From the NCBI GenBank assembly GCA_964626905.1, contig CAZVHA010000008.1:1-64000 (forward strand): a stretch of DNA of 64,000 bases. Direction: 5' to 3'. Made by a program: the position numbers and the translations under genes. Each line of letters begins with the position of its first letter. Positions within the stretch are counted from its first letter, which is position 1. Shown in pieces: positions 7,839 to 14,659 of this stretch. Under the pieces are notes generated by a model. The model was given only the letters and a program-made list of their open reading frames with translations, did not search any database and was not told the origin of the DNA. This DNA is from REEB52 sp964626905. Lineage in GTDB: Bacteria > Chlamydiota > Chlamydiia > Chlamydiales > SM23-39.

Positions 7839-10306
7839 TGGAAAAACCGACCCTTGACCCCGACGAATGGATCATTTCAGTTGCAAATGTAAAGCGGCTT
7901 TACATTTCGATGCGGCGGCGTCTTTTCAAGTGGGCGCTTGGGGGCGCTTTCTCATTTTATCTTCTCTTTGGGACTCGAGATCGGCTCTACAAGGCGGAAG
8001 GGAGTTTTAAGGCGGAGATCGAAAAACAGGCAAGCGAGACCTTTTTTAAAGAGCTCATCGTCGGGATCACAACATCTCCTCACATTCCGATGACGCCGAT
8101 TTTAAAATCTTCTTGTGTGCTGAAACCTCTCATTGAGAAGTTGGGGCTCCAAATCAAGGGACAAGCCGATTTTGCGTTTACAGACGTCTATTTTGAAGGG
8201 GAAAAAAAGGGCCGGTTTTATCTGCAGTTTATCAATGAAAAAGAGTTCACCGTTTACAACGAGGAGAAAAAAGGGCTCGTGAACTGTCCATATCAGCTAA
8301 AGGGGATGGAATTCACATTGATAAAGGCTCCTTCAAAAATCAAACTGGGTCGATGGTATCGCTTTGAGATTGTCCACTGGAAAAAGCTGATGAAAAAGCT
8401 CAAAAAGAGGATTAAAATCAAAACGGATAAAGAAAATAAATCGATCCTCTTCATTTCGGCTTTGCATAAAAACCGGTACACAGCTGCGCAAATTGTGAAT
8501 GGGTTGATGTGCGAGTATCAGGCCTATTTGAAGAAGGAATACGACGGGGTCGCAAGGGCGCAACTCAAACTGCTTGAGGAGAGACAAGAGAGTCTCCTAG
8601 CGAAAATGGAGTATCTTTTCGATCAGCACGCCACCTATTTGAGCGCGAATTTAAAAAAAGGGGGATTTTCGGGGCTAGATCAAGAAACGGAGAGTGTGGC
8701 GCCGCTGTATCGGGCAATGCGGGGAAGAAGTTTGGCAATCGATGTTGAATTGAATCGCTTGGGCGAGTTTGAGAAGGGAGATTGGCAGCTTTTTGCGGCG
8801 AAAGAGGATTTAGTGACAGATGGGATTAAGCATCTCGTTGGGCAGCTGCAGAGTTTAACGCAAGAAAGGGATCTGATTGAACCTCAACTCGCAATGGGGA
8901 TGGATCTCCGTTTAGAAGCGCAAAATCGAGATGTGGCTCCTCTTTTAGAAGAGATCGAAGGGATCGATTTGCAAACAGCCCGCGCTCTTTGTTTGGAGTA
9001 CAACGGCAAGCTCGATGGGCAGGAGGTTTATATTCGGACTTTGGCGCAAGTGAAGGGGCAATTGTTGAACTCCTCTTTTGATTTAGCGCCGCTGAGTTCT
9101 CTTTTGCCAGATCCATTGAGTCAAAAGATCATTCAAGAGGCGAGCGCGCTCGAAGTGCAGCTGAAAGATGAAAAAAACCATAGCATTAAAGAGGGGCATC
9201 GTTGGGAAAAAGAGGTGGCACATCTTCGAAAAGTATTCATCGATCATGTGGATCAATTGATGCTTGTGGCCCAGTTGAATGCGGACCGTTTTCGGCAAAA
9301 AATGGGGCAACTGCAGCGGATCACTTTGGATGGGATCCATCAACAAATGGCGGTTCTTCGCGAAGAGATGCAAGAGTGGATTCAGGGGAGGAAAAGGGCG
9401 CTTCTCATTGAAAAAGGGCTGACCGAGAAGAAAATGGAAGAGATCCGCGCTGAGATGGGGGATATTTTCCCTGAGAAGTGGCGTTTTGAAAAGGGGCTTG
9501 AGGTAAAAATCGATGCGGTGAAAAAGATGATGGCGGTGGTGACGGAGGTGGTCGAGTCGAAAAGAATTGCGAATCAGCTCCACTATGTCGAGTCAAAGCC
9601 GCTCGATTTTGCCCTTGTTCCCGAAAAAAAGGGGCTCCCCTACGTTTGGCTTCTCCTATTTTTAGGGGCTTTTACATGTCCTTTTTCCCTTTTTTCTTTC
9701 ACTTTCATTCGGCAACTGATTCGGGGATTTCCTGTGAGTAGCGAGGTCCTTTCGGCTTTACAAATACCTCACCTGGGTGAGCTCAGCTCTTTTGCCGAGC
9801 TAGAACTCTTGCGAAAAGTGGCCCTTTTTTCTGAAGGGGCAAAGACGGTTGCATTGATTTTGGGGAAGGGGGTCGATTATTCCGATGCTTTAGGGGAGAA
9901 CTTGGCCAGGCGTTTTGCGAAATCGATTTTTATCCGATGTGATTTTTCTCTTTTCCCGAAGGAGGGGGAAGTTCCTGGGATTTTGCAGATGGGATTAGAT
10001 GAGGCGATCATTCGGCAGGGGAAGGGATTTGACTTTATCGCGCCGGGCGGATATACCCCGTTTGGAGTGGAGATCATTCAATCGCTCTGGTTTAAAGAGA
10101 TGATTGAGCGTTTGGGGAAAACGTACGATTGGGTGTTTCTCGTTTCGAAGGGATCTCTCTCTTCTGTGGAGACGGAGGCGCTCTTGCGCCATTCGGAAAA
10201 AGCGCTCGTCACTCTCTCTGCCGAACAAATTGAGGAGTTGACACCGTTTATTCATTGGGGATACGATAAGGGGATCTGTCGAATAACTTTTATTACTCAG
10301 GTATGA
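7838..10306 (+). CDS. Wzc/Wzz-like polysaccharide co-polymerase with degenerate kinase domain
   Basis: The 822-residue inner-membrane protein starts MEKPTLDPDEWI, overlapping the wza stop codon by one base. It has an N-terminal membrane segment (about residues 30-45), a very long periplasmic coiled-coil-rich region, and a second membrane segment (about 607-632, YVWLLLFLGAFTCPF). The cytoplasmic C-terminal domain follows the bacterial tyrosine kinase fold (SSFAELELLRKVALF, then FIRCDFSLFP), but the P-loop is replaced by GKGVDYSDALGEN and no C-terminal Tyr cluster is present. It probably sets chain length and bridges to Wza without being an active kinase. A 23-bp palindrome found twice elsewhere lies in its 5' end. 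Confidence 0.82.
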   Translation: MEKPTLDPDEWIISVANVKRLYISMRRRLFKWALGGAFSFYLLFGTRDRLYKAEGSFKAEIEKQASETFFKELIVGITTSPHIPMTPILKSSCVLKPLIEKLGLQIKGQADFAFTDVYFEGEKKGRFYLQFINEKEFTVYNEEKKGLVNCPYQLKGMEFTLIKAPSKIKLGRWYRFEIVHWKKLMKKLKKRIKIKTDKENKSILFISALHKNRYTAAQIVNGLMCEYQAYLKKEYDGVARAQLKLLEERQESLLAKMEYLFDQHATYLSANLKKGGFSGLDQETESVAPLYRAMRGRSLAIDVELNRLGEFEKGDWQLFAAKEDLVTDGIKHLVGQLQSLTQERDLIEPQLAMGMDLRLEAQNRDVAPLLEEIEGIDLQTARALCLEYNGKLDGQEVYIRTLAQVKGQLLNSSFDLAPLSSLLPDPLSQKIIQEASALEVQLKDEKNHSIKEGHRWEKEVAHLRKVFIDHVDQLMLVAQLNADRFRQKMGQLQRITLDGIHQQMAVLREEMQEWIQGRKRALLIEKGLTEKKMEEIRAEMGDIFPEKWRFEKGLEVKIDAVKKMMAVVTEVVESKRIANQLHYVESKPLDFALVPEKKGLPYVWLLLFLGAFTCPFSLFSFTFIRQLIRGFPVSSEVLSALQIPHLGELSSFAELELLRKVALFSEGAKTVALILGKGVDYSDALGENLARRFAKSIFIRCDFSLFPKEGEVPGILQMGLDEAIIRQGKGFDFIAPGGYTPFGVEIIQSLWFKEMIERLGKTYDWVFLVSKGSLSSVETEALLRHSEKALVTLSAEQIEELTPFIHWGYDKGICRITFITQV
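7885..7907 (+). repeat. 23-bp intragenic palindrome, copy 1
   Basis: The arms are AAATGTAAAG and CTTTACATTT, a perfect 10-bp match, around a CGG centre. This copy lies inside the Wzc-like gene and is read there as part of a VANVKRLYIS segment. The identical 23 bases recur at 39966-39988 and 49553-49575 in the same orientation. Confidence 0.9.
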
Positions 10307-11274
10307 GAGATTTGCAAAAGAAGAAAATTCTCGTCACGGGGGGAGCCGGTTTTTTGGGCTCGCACCTTTGTGAAAAACTTTTAGAGCAAGGGCACGAGGT
10401 CCTTTGTCTCGATAATTTTTTCACAGGGACCCGGGAAAACATTTACCATCTTTTTGATTCGAAGCGCTTTGAATTGCTGCGCCACGATATTTGTCTTCCG
10501 CTCTATGTGGAAGTGGATGAGATTTACAATTTTGCCTGTCCCGCATCGCCTCTGCACTATCAGGCAGATCCGATCCAGACGATCAAGACGTCGGTTTTAG
10601 GGGCGATGAATCTTTTGGGGCTAGCCAAGCGGCTGAATTGCAAGATTTTTCAAGCTTCCACCTCAGAAGTGTATGGGGATCCCCACATGCATCCGCAAAA
10701 AGAGGAGTATTGGGGCAATGTGAATCCGATTGGGATTCGCTCCTGCTATGATGAGGGAAAACGGTGTGCAGAGACGCTCTTTTTTGACTATCAAAGGAAG
10801 CACCATGTGAAGATCAAAGTGGCCCGCATTTTCAACACTTATGGACCGCGGATGCATCCGAATGATGGGAGGGTGGTTTCTAATTTTATTGTCCAGGCGC
10901 TTTGCAATGAACCGATCACAATTTATGGTGATGGGCTGCAAACCCGCTCTTTTTGCTATGTCGATGATCTGATTGACGTCACGTTGCGGCTGATGGCTTC
11001 AAAGGAGTCGGGTCCGATCAACGTTGGAAATCCGAGCGAATTCAAAGTGCTCGATCTGGCCAAGCAGGTGATTGAATTGACTGGTTCCGCATCCAAAATT
11101 GTCCATAAACCGCTTCCTTTAGACGATCCCAAACAGAGGCGTCCTGACATCGCACAGGCGCGCGCCCTTTTGCGCTGGGAGCCGCGGATCTCTCTGGAAG
11201 AGGGGCTCAAGTCGACGATCCGCTATTTTGAGACGTGTCTTAAAAAAGAGAAGTCGGAGTGTCTACCCACCTAA
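10303..11274 (+). CDS. UDP-glucuronate decarboxylase (UDP-xylose synthase)
   Basis: The enzyme oxidises and decarboxylates UDP-glucuronate to UDP-xylose with bound NAD. The 323-residue product has VTGGAGFLGSHL at the N-terminus, ACPASPLHYQADPIQT and STSEVYGDP in the middle, and the YDEGKRCAE Tyr/Lys motif, a signature of the UXS branch rather than of 4-epimerases. The conserved RIFNTYGPRMHPNDGRVVSNF follows. It overlaps the Wzc-like gene by an ATGA junction, so it belongs to the export operon. Its TAA stop coincides with the left TAA flanking the long palindromic element, so that insertion may have set the present C-terminus. Confidence 0.92.
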   Translation: MRDLQKKKILVTGGAGFLGSHLCEKLLEQGHEVLCLDNFFTGTRENIYHLFDSKRFELLRHDICLPLYVEVDEIYNFACPASPLHYQADPIQTIKTSVLGAMNLLGLAKRLNCKIFQASTSEVYGDPHMHPQKEEYWGNVNPIGIRSCYDEGKRCAETLFFDYQRKHHVKIKVARIFNTYGPRMHPNDGRVVSNFIVQALCNEPITIYGDGLQTRSFCYVDDLIDVTLRLMASKESGPINVGNPSEFKVLDLAKQVIELTGSASKIVHKPLPLDDPKQRRPDIAQARALLRWEPRISLEEGLKSTIRYFETCLKKEKSECLPT

Positions 11275-11439
11275 GGGATCGTAAGGACATAAATGTTACA
11301 CTTCTCGAGGGAAAATTCCATTCATCTCTAGACGATTTCCCCTTGCAGGTATTCGAAGCGATACCTGCTGCGGGAAAATCCTCAAGATCTGAACGGTTTT
11401 TCTCCTCGATAAGTGTAACATTTATTTCCTTACGATCCC
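11275..11439. mobile_element. 165-bp long-inverted-repeat element (MITE-like)
   Basis: The element begins GGGATCGTAAGGA and ends TCCTTACGATCCC. The two halves are near-complementary over their whole length: outer 28-30 bp with single mismatches, a more diverged middle, and a perfect inner stem GCAGGTAT / ATACCTGC around an 8-base loop (11345-11368). TAA lies directly on both sides (11272-11274 and 11440-11442), as expected for insertion at TA or TAA. It fills the space between two convergent genes. It has no coding capacity. A very large bidirectional terminator is the alternative. Confidence 0.75.
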
Positions 11440-11449
11440 TAAGAAAGTG

Positions 11450-12958
11450 CTAATTTCTGTATCCTTCAAACTTTTTTTCTTCGCTCTGTCCTTGGGGCTG
11501 TAAACTTGTTCCATCGATTAAGTACGTACGGTACTTTATAAATAATGCTACCTGTTGTTCATGAGTAAACATGTTGTGTTCGAGTCCGAATTCAATGACC
11601 TCTTTTACACATCGCGCTTGCACCTCTTCTGTCTGTGCTTGAGTAAATGCAAACAGGCCGCTTGACCTGAGATATTCATTCCGTCTATTTTGAATCATCG
11701 CGCCCACAACTGCCAGAGCTTGTTCTTCATCACTTTTGAATGCTTCTTCCCATGTATTTTTGGTATCGGTCACGCTTGTGTATTGATAAAGTTTTTTTTG
11801 CTTCCAAAATGCATCTTCTACCTTTCCCATGAATTCCTTTAGGCCATCAGTTGCCTTTTTGGACCAACTTTCCGTTGAGTCCAGACCCTTCCATGGGTCT
11901 ATGAACATTTCGATAAAAGGTCCACCGGGTCCTTCTCCAAATAACTGGCTAGAATTAACTCTATCACTATCTGTCCCACAGATCAAAGCTCCCTGGCCGT
12001 GATCTTGTTGCGCCTTAAATCCCTTAACAACACGTCGTACAACTTGACGATTATTGCTTTGCATGTCGGCTGGGAGCAAATCGTGGATTTTTTCTGCCTG
12101 ATTGCGAACGAAGTTTACGAGATCATTTTCTCCAACCTGCGCCTCATCGCTTCGATATGCTGATCGGACAGCATTTGCCATCTCATTATAGAAGGCCCCG
12201 CTCTCTTCAGGATCCTTGCCGCTAAGAGCAATCACGCTATTTATAAAAGCTCGGGCCTTGGAGTCCTCTACGCATAGGTTTTTTAATGTTTCTTGATTTT
12301 CGTGCACGATCTTGATAAGACCCCTAAACACAGCTTTGCCCTCATTGTCTCTAATGGGATCCGAATTTTTTTCGGAAAATGATCGTATGATCCGAGTGAG
12401 TTGCCCAGCTAAAAATGGCAGAAAGTTATGTTGTCCTTCTTCGTTTTCGGCTTGGTATTGCAGATGAGGTCGCTTCGTCGCCATCTCAAAGAGTCCGCAA
12501 ATCCCCTCATTTAGCTCTGCAACCTTAACTAATCTTTCTTGACGCGCCGACTCCTCTGTGAGCATGGATGAAACTTGGAGAAGTGGGTTTCGAGTGTTAT
12601 CGAGATTTGAAAAATGACCCCTCACAAAGGTAACTATTTTTTTAATGAAACTAGGCGCATTCTCTTGATTAAGATTGGAAAAATCTTTCCAAACACGCAC
12701 CCCTTCTTCGTGCAGGCGGCGCATTGCATTGTCATCCCCTGTATAGTACGGCTCCCCGCATGCCTTGATCCCGGTCACAGTTTTCTCTAAATGTCTGAGA
12801 GCGTTTGCATAGGCATTTCGATCTGTACTTCCAAGAAAGGTGTTCATCTGATGAAGAAACATCATTAAGTTGAAGTTCGCAGCACTTTCAGCACGCCGGT
12901 TTTCAAGACGAAGTTGACGATAAACATATCCCATTCCTGTAATTGAATAATTAAACAT
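11450..12958 (-). CDS. hypothetical protein
   Basis: This 502-residue product has no family I recognise. It begins MFNYSITGMGYVYRQ. ATG 12958 is preferred over an in-frame ATG 60 bases upstream because GGAG lies just before it (GGAGTGTTTATG). The sequence is polar and helix-rich with no signal peptide or membrane segment. Local features are ESSMLTEESARQERL-type acidic helices, a G-P-rich stretch (GEGPGGPF) and a glutamine-rich C-terminus. It converges on the UXS gene across the long palindromic element. It could be a chlamydial effector, but nothing in the sequence proves it. Confidence 0.72.
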   Translation of the reverse strand: MFNYSITGMGYVYRQLRLENRRAESAANFNLMMFLHQMNTFLGSTDRNAYANALRHLEKTVTGIKACGEPYYTGDDNAMRRLHEEGVRVWKDFSNLNQENAPSFIKKIVTFVRGHFSNLDNTRNPLLQVSSMLTEESARQERLVKVAELNEGICGLFEMATKRPHLQYQAENEEGQHNFLPFLAGQLTRIIRSFSEKNSDPIRDNEGKAVFRGLIKIVHENQETLKNLCVEDSKARAFINSVIALSGKDPEESGAFYNEMANAVRSAYRSDEAQVGENDLVNFVRNQAEKIHDLLPADMQSNNRQVVRRVVKGFKAQQDHGQGALICGTDSDRVNSSQLFGEGPGGPFIEMFIDPWKGLDSTESWSKKATDGLKEFMGKVEDAFWKQKKLYQYTSVTDTKNTWEEAFKSDEEQALAVVGAMIQNRRNEYLRSSGLFAFTQAQTEEVQARCVKEVIEFGLEHNMFTHEQQVALFIKYRTYLIDGTSLQPQGQSEEKKFEGYRN

Positions 12959-13191
12959 AAACACTCCAAATGATTTAGATTTCGTGGAATTATAATAGAC
13001 ACGAATGGTTTTCGTCAATTTTATTCTTGGAACTCATGGATTATCTATCGTGGCTTTGTTGCCGACTATTCAACATTTTGATTTTGAGCGTGTTGGATGT
13101 TTTTATTACAGTTTCTCTGATTTCTTTTTGCAACAATTAGGCCGTAACTTTACTTTGAGGTGTAGATACAAACGAACTTTAAAGGAAGTTT

Positions 13192-13671
13192 ATGGAACAA
13201 CCTCATTTTGGTCTGGGCACGATTCTTGCCCTCATCTATATTTTTCTTCCCATCTTATTGGGATGGATTCAGATCAGTTACAAAAAACATTCCCACCGTG
13301 CAAAAATCGAACTATTTTTGATTTATTATCTTGTGATTGGGGTGGGTTTTTCGGGACTTCTTTCTGGCTATTTGCATATTTTTCATCCCACTTTTGTCTC
13401 AAATCTTTTTGGATGGGCTGAAAGTCCATTTACGCAGCAAGTGGGGATGGCAAGTCTCGGTTTTGCCGCTTTAGGAATTGGGAGCATTTGGCTTGCTGAT
13501 TGGAGAAGTGCAACTGGAGTTGGCTTTACCATTTTTGCTTGGCTTGCGGCCGTTGGTCGGCTTTATGCTGGTGGGAGGCCTAGCGCATTTTTTTGGTCGG
13601 ACGTGCTTGTCCCTCTTGCTATATTGATTCTTTTGGGATTGAGACATCGCCACGGGCAAAAAACCAACTGA
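13192..13671 (+). CDS. DUF6790-like integral membrane protein
   Basis: The 159-residue protein has about four to five hydrophobic segments: residues 8-28, 43-66, about 82-102, 106-126 and 129-150. The central ESPFTQQVGMASLGFAALG and the late GRLYAGGRP are typical of the small DUF6790 membrane family, whose function is unknown. The start ATG 13192 has a good AAGGAAG sequence 3-4 bases upstream. It ends directly before a TIR element, whose left target duplication overlaps the stop codon by one base. A GGCTTTGTTGC half-site at 13051-13061 upstream resembles the terminus of that element. Confidence 0.72.
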   Translation: MEQPHFGLGTILALIYIFLPILLGWIQISYKKHSHRAKIELFLIYYLVIGVGFSGLLSGYLHIFHPTFVSNLFGWAESPFTQQVGMASLGFAALGIGSIWLADWRSATGVGFTIFAWLAAVGRLYAGGRPSAFFWSDVLVPLAILILLGLRHRHGQKTN

Positions 13672-13679
13672 TTTACCAT

Positions 13680-13858
13680 GGCTTTGTTGCATTAAAGGCG
13701 GCAAAATAACCACCGAGGACACCGAAAACACCGAGAAAAAGGGAAGCGAGAAAAAGGGAAGAAAGTGCGCGCCTCTGAGCCTCTGAGCTCTCGGTGTGCT
13801 CAGTGGTAAAATATTTACTCAAGCCTGTTGGAACTTCGGCGATTTATGCAACAACGCC
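13680..13858 (-). mobile_element. 179-bp TIR element, family A, copy 1
   Basis: The ends are GGCTTTGTTGCATTAAA (left) and the complement of GGCGTTGTTGCATAAA (right). They are flanked by the 9-bp repeats ATTTACCAT (13671-13679) and ATTTACTAT (13859-13867), 8 of 9 identical. The interior holds repeated CACCGAG-type motifs in inverted orientation. It is related, in opposite orientation, to 37415-37605. GGCTTTGTTG ends and 9-bp duplications are typical of the IS903 group of IS5-family elements. No transposase is encoded. Confidence 0.85.
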
Positions 13859-13863
13859 ATTTA

Positions 13864-14655
13864 CTATCCTCTTTTGAGCTCTGGGATAAAGCGATGGATG
13901 CTTTTGTCTTCGACGAGATTCATCGCTTCGAATTTGGCTTTTCTGTCTTCTTTTTCAGGCCACCACTTTTCGAGCCTTTTGATTTTTTGTGTTGATAAGT
14001 AGTACTCATCTCGGAGGGAATAGTGGTTGATTCTCAATAAATCGATCTCAACAGTTGCAGAGGAGCACCCTTCAAAGCGCTCTTTTTTGGTATTGACTTG
14101 ATAAAACCCTTCAAAAAACAGTGCAGAGTGGGCGTTGTCAAACCCCTTCACTCTTTCGGGTCTGACAATGCTCTTGACATACTGATTGGTCATTTGCATG
14201 GAGGGGGTTTTGAAATTGAGCATTTCGATCAGCAACTTATTTTCTGGTATTTTCGTGACCCGTGATGTTCCATAGACCTGCCAATTGACGCAAACGGCTC
14301 CAAACTCTTCAAACGAGCCTAAAATCTCGATGAGATTCCCCTGGGTGGGGAAGAGGAACTCGTCGACATCGAGGATGGCGAGCCACTTTGTTTTCCCGCA
14401 GGCCCAGTGGACGGCCCTTTCGTAAGCGAGACATTGCACTTCAGTCCATTCGTAGACGTCGCTATAAGAAATGGGCCACTTTGTCAACTTTACGAGCCCT
14501 TTTTCAATGTAGGGAAAAAGGACTTTTTCTGGAGAATCCGTGCTGAAATGGTCAAAGAGGTAAAAAAACTGGACGCCCTGAATCAAGTGGAAATCGATCC
14601 ACTCTTTCAGATAGGGGGCCTCATTTTGAAAAATAGCTGTAAGGGCAAGTTCCAT
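13864..14655 (-). CDS. glycosyltransferase family 92-like protein
   Basis: The 263-residue putative glycosyltransferase starts MELALTAIFQNEAPYLKEW, with the N-E-x-x-Y-L-x-E-W motif of GT92-type (DUF23-like) enzymes. HFSTDSPE follows, and the metal-binding LDVDEFLFP motif lies near residue 95. NWQVYGTS and a late HYSLRDEYY are also typical. No membrane segment is seen, so it is likely cytosolic. Donor and acceptor sugars cannot be read. It may serve the surface glycan made by the nearby export cluster. Its stop codon lies in the right target duplication of the TIR element, so an insertion has touched its 3' end. PBP2 lies immediately upstream on the same strand. Confidence 0.82.
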   Translation of the reverse strand: MELALTAIFQNEAPYLKEWIDFHLIQGVQFFYLFDHFSTDSPEKVLFPYIEKGLVKLTKWPISYSDVYEWTEVQCLAYERAVHWACGKTKWLAILDVDEFLFPTQGNLIEILGSFEEFGAVCVNWQVYGTSRVTKIPENKLLIEMLNFKTPSMQMTNQYVKSIVRPERVKGFDNAHSALFFEGFYQVNTKKERFEGCSSATVEIDLLRINHYSLRDEYYLSTQKIKRLEKWWPEKEDRKAKFEAMNLVEDKSIHRFIPELKRG

Positions 14656-14659
14656 CTTT

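Noticed and set aside
8293..9596. Several long minus-strand frames opposite the Wzc-like gene
   Set aside because: Shadows of a strongly supported coding frame with no protein-family signal.
13005..13421. 138-codon open frame overlapping the DUF6790 gene
   Set aside because: Different frame of a well-supported membrane protein gene that has a good ribosome site.
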